Source of the DNA: UBA11872 sp965198285
Lineage (GTDB): Bacteria > Chloroflexota > UBA11872
DNA: 64,000 nt
Direction of reading: 5' to 3'
Assembly: GCA_965198285.1 (NCBI GenBank)
Contig: OZ240251.1
Span: forward strand, 2,046,001-2,110,000
The position numbers were made by a program, and so were the translations under genes. This document shows positions 17,736 through 29,677 of the stretch, in pieces. Position 1 is the first letter of the stretch; the number at the start of each line of letters is the position of its first letter. The notes under the pieces are model-generated. The model saw nothing but the letters and a program-made list of their open reading frames with translations, did not search any database and had not been told where the DNA came from.

Positions 17736-18555
17736 TACTCGGCTGGTTGCGCTCGACGTTGATGGAACGCTGGCGCGGCACGGCTCGCCGATCGATCCAG
17801 ACGTGCTGGGTACGCTGCGCGAGGCTGCGGACCGCGGCGTTCAGGTCGTCATCGCCACGGGCCGTGGCTGGCTGAACATGCGCGACATCGTGCCGCTGCT
17901 GCCGCCGTCGGCGTATCTGGTGCTGAACAACGGGTCCAGCACCCGGGTCGCGGCGGACGGGCGCTTACTCGATGCGCATGAGATTCCCTACGCCGTAGCC
18001 AATCGCGCACGCCTAGCCTTTCGCGGGGCCGGTCTGCCGGTTATCTGGATCGAGTCGGCCACCTCAGGCAACCGCTATCTGATTGACGGTGACTGGCGGA
18101 CCTGGACGCCCTACCGCCGCTACCTGGACCCCAAGGGAGCATGGGTCTGCCGTCTGGAGCATCCCGAGCTGGCGCCGCCGCCGGCACAGATTTTTGTCCT
18201 GGCGCCACCCAAGCTTGGACCGGCCCTTGAACATGAGCTGCGGTCCACGCTAAGTGACCGCGCTTCCGTTGTTACATGGCGCAGCCGTCGTCTGGAATCA
18301 GTTGGGCTGGAGATCCTGCCGGCTGGAGTCACCAAGGGCGCGGTCGTGGCGCAGCTTGCTGATCGTCTGGGTGTGCAGGCGACCGAGGCTCTGGCCGTTG
18401 GGGACGACCTCAACGATCTTGAAATGCTTGAGTGGGCCGGGCGCGGGATTGCCATTGAAGGCTCACCGCCGCTCTTGCTGAAAGCAGCCGACGCCGTCAT
18501 CCCGAACGACAATCACAGCCTGCGGCGCGTGCTTGAGGAGCTTCGCGGCGTGTAA
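17731..18555 (+). CDS. Cof-type HAD phosphatase with apparent ATT start
   Basis: This HAD hydrolase of the Cof/SPP type dephosphorylates sugar phosphates or similar metabolites. Motif I is LDVDGTLARHG (nucleophile Asp), motif II is VVIATGRG, and motif IV is LAVGDDLNDLEMLEWAG. A Cof-type cap lies between them. The first canonical start codon (GTG 17803) would delete motif I, so translation must begin upstream. An in-frame TAG at 17716-17718 bounds the frame, which leaves ATT at 17731 (sharing a T with the upstream stop TAG) or CTG at 17743. It is probably translationally coupled to the FmdB-type gene. Confidence 0.78.
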   Translation: MSTRLVALDVDGTLARHGSPIDPDVLGTLREAADRGVQVVIATGRGWLNMRDIVPLLPPSAYLVLNNGSSTRVAADGRLLDAHEIPYAVANRARLAFRGAGLPVIWIESATSGNRYLIDGDWRTWTPYRRYLDPKGAWVCRLEHPELAPPPAQIFVLAPPKLGPALEHELRSTLSDRASVVTWRSRRLESVGLEILPAGVTKGAVVAQLADRLGVQATEALAVGDDLNDLEMLEWAGRGIAIEGSPPLLLKAADAVIPNDNHSLRRVLEELRGV

Positions 18556-18621
18556 GCGGCGTCCCGCCGCTCGGACCCAAACCAGCGGCCGCCTGACTGC
18601 TGCCGCTTAGGATTGCGGTTG

Positions 18622-19182
18622 ATGCGACCAACCTTGATCGTGGTCAGCGGTCCGCCCGCTTCAGGCAAGACGACCCTCGCGCACTCGCTGGCCCGGGCAG
18701 TGCATTGCCCGGTCATCTGCCGCGACGAAATCAAGGAGGGGCTGCTGAACCGCGGTCTAACTGAGTCGACCTGCCCAAAAGCCGGCGATGCGGCCACGCA
18801 ACTCGCCACAGCGGCGTTTTTCGATGTGATCGAACTCCTGATCCAGCGCGGTGTCACCCTGGTAGCTGAGGCGGCGTTCCAACACCGGCGCTGGGCGCCG
18901 CGCCTCATGGCGTTGAGTGAGTCGGCCGACGTCCGAATCATCAATTGTGTGATCGACGTGGCGGTCACTCACGAACGCCGCGTCCGGCGCTGGCGCAACG
19001 AGCCGTGGCGCCGACGCTTCCATGCCGATCCCGACTTGGACCAGATGGCTCGGATCGAACGGCGCGAGGTTGTCCTGCCTCCCTATCAGCCGGTTCGGCT
19101 GGATCTGCCGACGCTGGTCGTCGACACTAGCAACGGTTACCGGCCACAGTTCGACGCCATCGTGTCGTTCGCGCGGGGGTAA
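18622..19182 (+). CDS. P-loop kinase (AAA_33/zeta-toxin-like)
   Basis: The 186-residue protein has an N-terminal Walker A motif VVSGPPASGKTTLAHSLA and then CRDEIKEGLL, the substrate-binding start typical of small P-loop kinases (gluconate-kinase-like or zeta-toxin-like). RVRRWRNEPWRRRF resembles a lid segment with catalytic Arg residues. No partner antitoxin is nearby, so a metabolic or nucleic-acid-end kinase is likelier than a toxin. TAGGAT at 18608-18613 lies 8 bases upstream of the ATG, so the mRNA may be nearly leaderless. Confidence 0.72.
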   Translation: MRPTLIVVSGPPASGKTTLAHSLARAVHCPVICRDEIKEGLLNRGLTESTCPKAGDAATQLATAAFFDVIELLIQRGVTLVAEAAFQHRRWAPRLMALSESADVRIINCVIDVAVTHERRVRRWRNEPWRRRFHADPDLDQMARIERREVVLPPYQPVRLDLPTLVVDTSNGYRPQFDAIVSFARG

Positions 19183-19247
19183 ATGCGCGACCGTTCGCGT
19201 CTGGCACGCGTGGCTTGGCTGCCTGCTGGGCCGGACAGACCCAGTGC

Positions 19248-19253
19248 TACGAT
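19248..19253 (+). promoter_or_regulatory. -10-like promoter element TACGAT for tRNA-Thr
   Basis: TACGAT lies 12 bases upstream of the tRNA 5' end, which suits a short precursor leader. No convincing -35 box is present. Confidence 0.45.
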
Positions 19254-19265
19254 TCGATCGCATGC

Positions 19266-19338
19266 GCCGACGTAGCTCAGTTGGTAGAGCAGGGCTTTCG
19301 TAAAGCTCAGGTCGTCAGTTCGAGTCTGACCGTCGGCT
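19266..19338 (+). tRNA. tRNA-Thr (anticodon CGT)
   Basis: The 73-base sequence folds as a cloverleaf. The acceptor is 19266-19272 with 19331-19337, and the D stem starts at 19275. The anticodon stem is 19292-19296 with 19304-19308 around the loop TTCGTAA. The T arm is GTCAG TTCGAGT CTGAC (19314-19330). The anticodon CGT (19299-19301) reads ACG threonine codons. The 3' CCA is not encoded. Confidence 0.93.
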
Positions 19339-19511
19339 CCGAACCGGTCTGGACGGCCTCCAAGTCCAAACGACGGTACGTAGGTGGCCCAGTCCTTTCG
19401 TGGCATCTCGGGCGCCGAAACCCTCTGGCCGCTCCAGGCCGGGTGGTCTGTCATGTCACCAACGAGTGGGGCCCGAGCCTAGGTCGCCCGTCAGCTGCCG
19501 CAGGTGCCGCG

Positions 19512-22001
19512 TTAATCTGGGCCGAATACCTGCACGAGCACCTCACGTTCGCTAAACCACGCCACCGATTCCTGCACCATGCCGAAGGTCAGCGTGTAAC
19601 AGCCGGGCACTGACGGAGCCTTGACCAGGCCTTCAAAGACCACCCCGGAGCCGCTTGGGACCGTTAACCAGGGGAGCATGAACAAGCGTCCCTCCAGCTC
19701 CGAAACGTTCTGTTCGCTATCGAGGGCCGTCCAGCGTGAGCCAAGTCGATAGGTGCCATCCCACGGCATTGGTCCCAGGTTCACGGCACTGACCTGGAGA
19801 AATGCCGCTTCGCCGGCTCGAAGGCACACTGGCTGCGCTAGCACGCGGAGATCCGCCGAGTTGAGCGCTCCGGCTTGCTGCTGAGCCCCGATCTCTACTT
19901 CGGCCATGGCGATTTGCTCGCTATCAGCCATGAGTGCCAGTCGATACCGACCCGGCGAGGCCGGAGTCTGGGCATGGACCAATGACATTGCCTGCGCGGT
20001 GCTGTTGGGAGGAACGAGCGGCGGGACGTGCAATCGAAACGACTGGCGGCTGTCAACAGTGCCGTTCCCTCGACGCCAGACAAACTCGCCGGACCGAGTA
20101 CGGCGGCCGGGTGGAGGCTGCCAGGGGACTTCAGCTCGGTTGCGAAGGATCACAGGTACGACAATGCGAGCGTCAGGGAGAGCGACTCGCAGGACAGGTT
20201 CAACCTCGACGTCGGTCCATGCAGTCTTGAACGAAACGCCGTCGGGCCCGAGGTGATTCACCACAAAGCGGCCCGTATCGAACTCCCTGGCGGCCGGCCG
20301 GAGATCTTGAATCACAGCCTGCCAATCCTCGGTCTGCGCCTCGGAAAGGTACTTCCGGTCGAGGACGATGGATCGCACGCCGAACGCCACGAGCGACTCG
20401 GCCACGAGGCGCCGATTGGTCGCGTCCGTCCAGTCCACGAGTCGTGCCAGGTAGGTCGTTCCGCGTGGTGTGTACCCCGAGTAACCGCTGATCACTGCTT
20501 GACGACCGCCGTTGAGCGACCACCACATCCGGCGCATGAAGGCGTCGGGTGTAAGGAAACCAGCGCCCGACGGGACGAACGCAACTGCCCCGTCTGACGA
20601 CTCTGCCAAGGCCGCTTGCAACGCGCGGTCGTCTGGAGGTGGGCCTAATTTTGCAGGACTGTGCGCAAACTCCAAGGCAAACAGGGCCAGAAGCGCCGCG
20701 GCTACTGCGTGCTTACGCCAGCCTGCCATCCGCGGCGACCGGGTGAGTCGATCGACAGCTATGGCCGCCAGAAGGGCTATGGGCAGAATCATGCCCGCGG
20801 CGAAGAGCAGGACGATTCGAAGCGACGAGAAACCGGGGACCAGCGCGTGGGCGGTTGCAAACGGCAGCGAGTGGCCCGTCAACCGGTCGCTCCACCAGAG
20901 TTCCGGGCCCAGAGATAAGACGAACAGGAGCCCGCCAGCGCCCGCCAGCCCAACGACAGACGATCGGGTCCGTGCGAATCCGATACCCATGACGAGCCCC
21001 AAGACCGCGAGGACCGTTGGAATCACGTTCGGAATAGGGGGCGGGACGCCTCCGAGGAGGCCTGAGACTGTCCGAAACCAGAGCTGAGACTCCGATGCCG
21101 AGGACATATACAACGGGAGTCTCGCGCTCAGCTGCCTTGCCTCGTTCAGAGACCGAATCTCCTGGTTGTCCAGCCAGAATCCGAGGTATCCCGCGAGCAA
21201 CGGAAGAAAGGGCAGCGCAACAACGACGAGGCCCACAATCGATTTGGCCAAGAGCCGGCGGTCAAGGCTTGGCGATCCACGAAAGAACAGTGCTGCGGCC
21301 ATGAGCGCCAGCAGCGTGACTAGTGAAATGAACCCCAGATAGATGCCTGTTGCGAACTGGACAAAGACACAGAGCCAGGCTCCACTCAACTTCCACCAGG
21401 TAGGACGTCGCAGAAACGAAAACCAGAACGCCGCGGCCAGCGGCGTCCACCAGAACAACTGCATGTGCAGGAAACCGGAGAAATCCTGTTGCACTGGTGC
21501 GAATCCGAATACGAACCCCGCCAAGATGGCCGGCCACCATCTACGGAGAAGAATCCAGGCCGCGATTGCCGTAGCGGTGGCGTTTAGAACTGGGCTGACG
21601 ATTACCAGAAAGTTGAGACCAGCGATTGGACCAAAGAACGTGGCTACCGCCGCGTAGATCGGCAGTCCCCCAAGCAGCAGGTGGGTGTAGAACAGCGAGT
21701 CACCCATGCCGAAGAACCCGAGCCCTTCGAAAAACCGGTGCGGCTCAGTGAAGAGGCTGGTGCGCTCCCACTCGAGCGTGTAGAGATAGAGGAAGTTGTC
21801 GATGGTGGCGAAGTGGATGCGACCATCTGCGCTAGGCCGGAGCGTGGTCAGCGCGGCGCAGACATATAGCAGCGCGGCAGCCCCAACCTTCAGGCCCCAT
21901 TGGGTGGGCGCTGCGAGCAGTAGACCCGACGGTAGTCCAAGCAAACGATATCTGGCTGGATTCATCGGTCTACTTGCAGTGGGCATGTGTGGTTTGCTCA
22001 C
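19512..22001 (-). CDS. Large multi-spanning membrane protein (GT-C/YfhO-like)
   Basis: The 829-residue protein has about 11-12 membrane helices in residues 30-460. An acidic-aromatic first extracytoplasmic loop (TIDNFLYLYTLEWERTSLF) is like that of GT-C polyprenyl-sugar transferases. The remaining 370 residues form a soluble, probably outside-facing beta-rich domain with two similar Ig-like segments near the end (around PVILRNRAEVPWQP and VSAVNLGPMPWDG). I infer a membrane glycosyltransferase of unknown specificity. Possible starts are GTG 22001, ATG 21986 and ATG 21965, none with a strong Shine-Dalgarno. Confidence 0.65.
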   Translation of the reverse strand: MSKPHMPTASRPMNPARYRLLGLPSGLLLAAPTQWGLKVGAAALLYVCAALTTLRPSADGRIHFATIDNFLYLYTLEWERTSLFTEPHRFFEGLGFFGMGDSLFYTHLLLGGLPIYAAVATFFGPIAGLNFLVIVSPVLNATATAIAAWILLRRWWPAILAGFVFGFAPVQQDFSGFLHMQLFWWTPLAAAFWFSFLRRPTWWKLSGAWLCVFVQFATGIYLGFISLVTLLALMAAALFFRGSPSLDRRLLAKSIVGLVVVALPFLPLLAGYLGFWLDNQEIRSLNEARQLSARLPLYMSSASESQLWFRTVSGLLGGVPPPIPNVIPTVLAVLGLVMGIGFARTRSSVVGLAGAGGLLFVLSLGPELWWSDRLTGHSLPFATAHALVPGFSSLRIVLLFAAGMILPIALLAAIAVDRLTRSPRMAGWRKHAVAAALLALFALEFAHSPAKLGPPPDDRALQAALAESSDGAVAFVPSGAGFLTPDAFMRRMWWSLNGGRQAVISGYSGYTPRGTTYLARLVDWTDATNRRLVAESLVAFGVRSIVLDRKYLSEAQTEDWQAVIQDLRPAAREFDTGRFVVNHLGPDGVSFKTAWTDVEVEPVLRVALPDARIVVPVILRNRAEVPWQPPPGRRTRSGEFVWRRGNGTVDSRQSFRLHVPPLVPPNSTAQAMSLVHAQTPASPGRYRLALMADSEQIAMAEVEIGAQQQAGALNSADLRVLAQPVCLRAGEAAFLQVSAVNLGPMPWDGTYRLGSRWTALDSEQNVSELEGRLFMLPWLTVPSGSGVVFEGLVKAPSVPGCYTLTFGMVQESVAWFSEREVLVQVFGPD

Positions 22002-22066
22002 CCACTTTCAGCACAGCCGCCAGAATCTCGACTTCGCTGGTCCGAGCGGGTCTTCTTCGACCGCAC

Positions 22067-22321
22067 TCAGCGGAAGCGAATGTAGACCGCGGAGCGGGCT
22101 TCGCCTTCACGGCGCCTTCGAAGACGAACCCTGGCTCTGACGCCATACTCGTCCAGGTGTCGGCGCGTTACAGGAAGCGACTCGAAGGTCTGCCAGGGGG
22201 ACCATCGGCCGGTAGACGGGACGGCGACGTTCGTCGCACCGTCGGACCTGAGAATCCTCGTAACTGTCCGAGTGGTTCGTACGGGTGGGATGGGCACAGA
22301 CCCTAAGGTTGGCTCGCACAC
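22067..22321 (-). pseudogene. C-terminal remnant of an unidentified protein, or small ORF
   Basis: A minus-strand frame ending TGA 22069-22067 encodes a plausible protein tail: SDGATNVAVPSTGRWSPWQT, then VTRRHLDEYGVRARVRLRRR and SAVYIRFR. Codon use and beta-strand patterning look like a real carbohydrate-binding-like or Ig-like C-terminus. Upstream the frame runs antisense-like into the dioxygenase gene without a convincing N-terminus. It could be a short gene from GTG 22321 (84 residues) or the stump of a deleted gene. No family is recognised. Confidence 0.3.
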
Positions 22322-22397
22322 GTGGCGCCGAAGATCGGGCCGACCGGATCGGCGGTCGCTGCATGGCTGACTTGCGTCCCCGGGCCCCGAAGCCTGC

Positions 22398-23242
22398 CTA
22401 GCGGATGAAAGCGGTCGGAGTTCGCCGGCGCTCGAAGGTTTCCGTGAGATCCGCCTCGCGAATGGCCTTGGGAATCGGGCGGGTCCACCAGGTGGGCGCG
22501 TTGGGGAACGGAAACACGTCGTGCCAGGCCAGCACCAGCGTGCGCCGTGCGTCGGTCGTGTTGGGCCGCGCCGCGTGCATAACCCGGGCGTCGGCAATCA
22601 CCATGTCGCCCGCGCGCACGGGCAGGTCGACTGCGTCGGATGCTGCACGAACGCCGGGTGGTCTTCGTGATCGTCAACCGCCTGAATCTCGGCTTCATGG
22701 GCATTCGGCAGGGTGTCGTGCAACTCGATCCGCTTGAGGTGCGTTCCCGGAATCACTTGCAGGCATCCGTTCGCCAGCGTCGTGTCCGTCAGATAGACCG
22801 AAAGAAAAATCTTGGTCGGCCACGGCGTGGCGGCTTCCGGGCTTTCCCAGTTCATGAAGTCCTGATGCCAGTAGAGCGGCGGCCCGTGCGGCGGCTTGGA
22901 AAGGATGATCACCGCCCCGGCGGACGTCAGGTCTTCCAGCTGCAGCGCCTCACAGGCGGCACGCAGGTCCGGGTAGGCGAGGAAACGCTCGGCAATCGGG
23001 TCGGGGAACACGCGCTCCGAAAGCTCACGCGGCCGCTCGTCCCAGCGGCCAGGTGAAGTCACCTGAATGTCGCTGCCCTGGTAGCGGTACTTCGGGTCAA
23101 CCTCGTGGTTGGCAAAGTACTTCTCGGTCCACGCCCGCAATTCCTCCAGCATCGGCTCGCCGACGACCTCCGGAATGACGGTGTAGCCGTCGTTCACCAG
23201 TTCGTCGCGCTTCTGAAGCGCCTCGGTTGGAGTCAGGTGCAT
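22398..23242 (-). pseudogene. Phytanoyl-CoA dioxygenase family gene, frameshifted
   Basis: The reading frame from ATG 23242 encodes a PhyH-type Fe(II)/2-oxoglutarate dioxygenase. It has GDELVNDGY-like N-terminal helices, YWHQDFMNWE with the HxD iron ligands, and NGCLQVIPGTHLKRI. Near 22647-22649 the frame shifts. The upstream frame runs into nonsense (TQSTCPCARATW, stop), while the continuation RAGDMVIADARVMHAARPNT, with the third iron-ligand His, is in another frame to 22398. A single lost base in a CCGGAC-like context would restore it. Either it is a fresh pseudogene or there is a one-base assembly error. Confidence 0.8.
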
Positions 23243-23518
23243 TGCGGCGTGTCCTTCAAAGGCTGCGTGTGCCCCGTGAGATGCAGGAAGTCTACGCGAG
23301 TGCAAATTACGCGGGGCTCTCGTCTGGCGGACGATCTGCCAACTCAGCCCGTTGTCCGACATCCCGGCGGCGGGATTGCACGGTACCAACGGTCGACTCA
23401 ACCTTCTACGGGCACCGGCGAAGGCTTCGCGTTTCGCCGTGACTCGGCAAAATCTGTACCTAGGCGAAGTGCGCTCCCCTTCGTGTCGTGTTGTGTATGG
23501 GGAGCGAAGGAGGCTTCT

Positions 23519-25009
23519 ATGCGCAAGACACTGAGCCGTCGTGCAGTTCTCCGCGCGACTGGTGCTGGTTCCATCGGCGTCAGCGCAGCGGCAGTCCTTG
23601 CGGCTTGCAGTGAGTCGGAACCGGAACCCGCTCCGGCGGCAGCCGCGGCCCCGGCCATGACCGAGGCCCCGGCAATGGCGGAGTCCATGCCGCAGACGGA
23701 GCCGGTCACGATCCGCTACGTCAGCGACCACACGTCCGGCCCGCGCGGCGCGGCCATGCAGTGGGGCTTGCGCGAATACGCCAAGTTGCGGCCGAACATC
23801 AACGTTCGCTTCGAGCCGCAGCCGGCTGACTACCGCGAGCTCTTCCCCTTGCAGATTGCGGCGGGCACGCAGGGTGAAGTGGCGATGTTGGACGGCGGCA
23901 TGCTGGGCGCCTTCGTCGCCGACGGCGGCTTTACCCAGATCAACGACGCGCTGGACAAGCGCGACGACTACGACCGCAACAATTACTACTTCATCCCCGA
24001 CCTCTACACGGTCAACTTCGACCACTCGCACTCCGAGGGCGGCTCGGTGCCGACCGTGATCGACGGCGATCAATTCGGGCTGGCCTTCCAGGCTGGCACT
24101 GGCGGCATCCTGATCAATATGGACCTCGGCGAGTGGGTCGGAATCGAGCCTCCCAGCGAGGGCTGGAAGTACGACGCCGAGTTCCTGGAGTCGGCCAAGA
24201 AGGCCACGGACCCGGACACGGACCTGTGGGGGACGTGGGCGCGCAACGACTACGAGTTCCAGTGGGCGCCCATGTGCTTTGGGGCCGGTGGGCTGGCCTA
24301 CCGCAACGCCGACGAGACCGGCCTGGCCGTCTTCGACAACGGTGGTGACTGGGGGCTGAAGTTCGCCGTGGGCCTGATCCACAACGAGCAAGTCTCGTTC
24401 CCCGACTCCGAGGCCAAGCGCGTGGCCGGTGAATTCGGCAACGCGTTCGCCTCCGGGAAGGTCTGGTCATGGCTGGGCGGCCGCGTCTACACCTCCGGGT
24501 TCGACGTGCCGAGGATCAAGGATCGCTTTAGGTGGTCGCTGGGCCCGATGCCCATCGGTCCGATCGGCGAAGAGCGGCACTCCTGGAACGACCAGCCCAA
24601 CCTCATCACCAATGGCGCCGAGCGGTTGGGCAACGTTGAGGAGTCCGTGGACCTCACGGTATTCCTCGGCGGCCCCGTGTACCAGGGGCGCGTGGCGATC
24701 GACCGCGGGCACATGCCCATGTTCAAGTCGGTGTTCGACACCCCCGAAGCCGTCAACCCGCCGCCCGAGGGTATGCAGTGGCTCAAGAGCTACGCCGAGG
24801 CGCCGGAGAGCCGCCATCTGATGATGATGCTGCCCAACTGGTGGGAGATGAACGAGTGGCGCAACGCCTTCGTTTCCGCCGCCTTCCTGGGCGACGTGCC
24901 GGTCGACGAGGCCATCGCCAGCTCTGAGAAGTGGGTGTCCGACTCTCTGGAGTCACAGCGTGACGGCCTGAACAAGGCCCGCACGAAGTTCGGCTTCTCG
25001 GCTCTGTAA
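23519..25009 (+). CDS. Extracellular solute-binding lipoprotein (ABC importer type)
   Basis: The 496-residue product has an N-terminal signal with SRRAVLRATGAG (twin-arginine-like) and the lipobox VLAAC. An Ala/Pro/Met-rich linker precedes a family-1-type substrate-binding domain. Such proteins deliver sugars or similar solutes to an ABC permease. AAGGAGG at 23507-23513 sets ATG 23519 as the start, and the long upstream open frame is not coding. No permease or ATPase genes are adjacent, so it is an orphan binding protein here. A GC-rich palindrome after the stop suggests a monocistronic unit. Confidence 0.85.
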   Translation: MRKTLSRRAVLRATGAGSIGVSAAAVLAACSESEPEPAPAAAAAPAMTEAPAMAESMPQTEPVTIRYVSDHTSGPRGAAMQWGLREYAKLRPNINVRFEPQPADYRELFPLQIAAGTQGEVAMLDGGMLGAFVADGGFTQINDALDKRDDYDRNNYYFIPDLYTVNFDHSHSEGGSVPTVIDGDQFGLAFQAGTGGILINMDLGEWVGIEPPSEGWKYDAEFLESAKKATDPDTDLWGTWARNDYEFQWAPMCFGAGGLAYRNADETGLAVFDNGGDWGLKFAVGLIHNEQVSFPDSEAKRVAGEFGNAFASGKVWSWLGGRVYTSGFDVPRIKDRFRWSLGPMPIGPIGEERHSWNDQPNLITNGAERLGNVEESVDLTVFLGGPVYQGRVAIDRGHMPMFKSVFDTPEAVNPPPEGMQWLKSYAEAPESRHLMMMLPNWWEMNEWRNAFVSAAFLGDVPVDEAIASSEKWVSDSLESQRDGLNKARTKFGFSAL

Positions 25010-25047
25010 GCGAGCCTGCGCTCGCGACCGCCCGGCGGTCGAAGCTC

Positions 25048-25079
25048 CCGCGGCCCGGCGCGTACGCGCCGGGCCGCGG
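25048..25079 (+). terminator. Perfect GC-rich inverted repeat after the solute-binding gene
   Basis: A 15-base arm (25048-25062) pairs perfectly with 25065-25079 around a TA centre. It lies 38 bases after the stop codon at 25009 and before the rRNA promoter. No T-tract follows, so it may be a terminator of the hairpin-only kind or an mRNA-stabilising 3' end. Confidence 0.6.
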
Positions 25080-25187
25080 TGCATCTCAGGCGTGCCTGAC
25101 AGTGGTCAACCCGGTTGTACCCAAGTTCCGGGCCGGCGTCCCGGCAGCTCTTGTGGCCGTCAATCGCCGGTCGGCAGTGAATTTTCG

Positions 25188-25216
25188 TTGACCAATCGCC
25201 GCAGTGCGCCTATGAT
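25188..25216 (+). promoter_or_regulatory. Sigma-70-type promoter of the 23S-5S operon
   Basis: TTGACC (25188-25193) and TATGAT (25211-25216) are separated by exactly 17 bases. This is the best consensus promoter in the window. It lies about 130 bases before the mature 23S 5' end, so the 23S-5S unit has its own promoter rather than being read from a 16S gene. Confidence 0.8.
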
Positions 25217-25300
25217 GAGTCCTTGCCCCGCGATGCAAACCGCGAGCGGCCCACAGCCTTGGGCTCACGAGCTCGGGCTGCGAACCTTGACAAGTGAAGA

Positions 25301-25318
25301 TTTACGCGAAAGCGTAAA
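25301..25318 (+). other. Leader hairpin with GAAA tetraloop
   Basis: TTTACGC (25301-25307) and GCGTAAA (25312-25318) form a perfect 7-bp stem closed by a GNRA-type GAAA loop. It sits in the rRNA leader just before the 23S processing stem. A boxB-like antitermination role or a processing role is possible, but neither is shown by the sequence. Confidence 0.45.
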
Positions 25319-25340
25319 GCTGCAGTTTTGCCGGCCTAAC
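25316..25340 (+). other. 5' arm of the 23S precursor processing stem
   Basis: This 25-base arm is almost fully complementary to 28430-28454, just beyond the 23S 3' end, with only a few mismatches. Such stems flank 23S rRNA in precursors and are cut by RNase III-type enzymes. It confirms the gene boundaries. Confidence 0.75.
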
Positions 25341-25343
25341 GGA

Positions 25344-28426
<3,083 letters not shown>

Positions 28427-28459
28427 GCTGTTAGGTCGGCAACATTGCAGCTTTGCGCG

Positions 28460-28607
28460 ACGCGTCGTCAGGTTTCCCGGTGACCTATGCGATGAGGCCA
28501 CACCTGTTTCCATCCCGAACACAGTCGTTAAGCTCGTCAGCAGCGACAATACTGCCGGGGCAACCTGGTGGGAAGATAGCCCGTTGCCGGGAAACCTGAC
28601 GACGCGT
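28460..28607 (+). other. Extended 5S precursor stem
   Basis: Bases 28460-28480 are perfectly complementary to 28587-28607, a 21-bp helix that encloses the 5S gene. The outer 14 base pairs lie beyond the mature RNA and presumably form the processing site. They may also help end the transcript, since no separate terminator with a T-tract follows. Confidence 0.75.
28474..28593 (+). rRNA. rrf: 5S ribosomal RNA
   Basis: The 120-base gene contains CACACCTGTTTCCATCCCGA and the GTTAAGCTC segment typical of bacterial 5S. Its terminal stem TTCCCGG pairs with CCGGGAA. It follows the 23S gene by 47 bases. The terminal stem continues outward into a much longer processing stem. Confidence 0.95.
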
Positions 28608-28695
28608 CCGCATCCACTCGTTTCCAGCATCTCTCGCCGGAGATACTGCGCCATGGTCGGGGGCGCTTGGCGTCCCGAGCGCTCTCAGCGTGCCC

Positions 28696-29586
28696 ATGAC
28701 ACCCGAACAACAAAAGCCGCTGCGCGGCCAGGTCGCGCTCGTCGCCGGCGCCACGCGCGGCTGTGGGCGCGGCATTGCCGTTGAGCTTGGCGCAGCTGGC
28801 GCCACGGTCTACTGCACCGGCCGCACGACCCGTCAGCACCGTTCATCCATGAACCGACCGGAGACGATCGAGGAGCCGGCCGACCTGGTGGACGCCGCCG
28901 GCGGGTCAGGAATCGCGCTGCGCGTCGATCACACCGAGCCGGCACAGGTCGAGCGCCTGATCGACCGCATCCGACAGGAACAAGGCCGCCGCCTGGACAT
29001 CCTGGTCAACGATGTGTGGGGTGGCGACGATCTGACGGCCTGGGGCCGCCGGTTCTGGGAGCAGTCGCTTGAGAACGGCCTGCTCATGCTCCGCCAGGCC
29101 GTCCATTCGCACATCATCACCAGCCGCTACGGTCTGCCGCTCATGCTTGAGCGCGGAACCGGCCTGGTCGTCGAAGTAACCGACGGCAACACCTTGCGCT
29201 ACCGGGGCCAGCTGTATTACGACCTCGTGAAGACGTCGGTCATGCGGCTGGCGTTCGCGCAGCCTCAGGAGTTGCGCCAGCACAGCGAGACCAACCGGAT
29301 AACCGCGCTGGCCGTCACCCCCGGCTATTTACGTTCGGAGTGGATGCTGGACCACTTTGGAGTGTCTGAGGAGTCCTGGCGCGACGCCATTGAGAAGGAC
29401 GCTGACTTTGCCGTCTCCGAGACGCCCCGCCTTATCGGCCGCGCCGTGGCCGCGCTCGCGGCCGATCCCGACGTGATGCGTTATGCCGGGCGGGCGCTCA
29501 CCAGCTGGGACCTGGCCAAGGTTTACCAGTTCTGCGACGTGGACGGGCGGCGTCCGGATTGGGGCGCATACACACCCGTCAACTGA
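28696..29586 (+). CDS. Short-chain dehydrogenase/reductase
   Basis: The 296-residue protein has the SDR cofactor loop VALVAGATRGCGRGIAVELG near residue 18 and the catalytic YYDLVK near residue 176. NDVWGGDDL occupies the NAG-like position. The Arg after the second strand (GRTTRQHR) suggests NADP preference. Substrate is unknown. ATG 28696 is used; a GTG two codons upstream is possible. It stands alone between the rRNA operon and the next gene. Confidence 0.82.
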   Translation: MTPEQQKPLRGQVALVAGATRGCGRGIAVELGAAGATVYCTGRTTRQHRSSMNRPETIEEPADLVDAAGGSGIALRVDHTEPAQVERLIDRIRQEQGRRLDILVNDVWGGDDLTAWGRRFWEQSLENGLLMLRQAVHSHIITSRYGLPLMLERGTGLVVEVTDGNTLRYRGQLYYDLVKTSVMRLAFAQPQELRQHSETNRITALAVTPGYLRSEWMLDHFGVSEESWRDAIEKDADFAVSETPRLIGRAVAALAADPDVMRYAGRALTSWDLAKVYQFCDVDGRRPDWGAYTPVN

Positions 29587-29677
29587 GGGCGAAACACCAG
29601 CCGCGCCCGAAAAGCAGTCGTATAAGTCGCCGCGAAGTTGCCATACTTCAGGCGACACCTGACTGGACCCGCAAACG

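Noticed and set aside
18622..19182. Zeta-toxin of a toxin-antitoxin pair
   Set aside because: No antitoxin gene adjacent; the protein fits general small P-loop kinases equally well.
22598..24391. 597-residue minus-strand ORF
   Set aside because: Most of it is antisense to the solute-binding gene. Only its last third, from 23242, is the dioxygenase frame.
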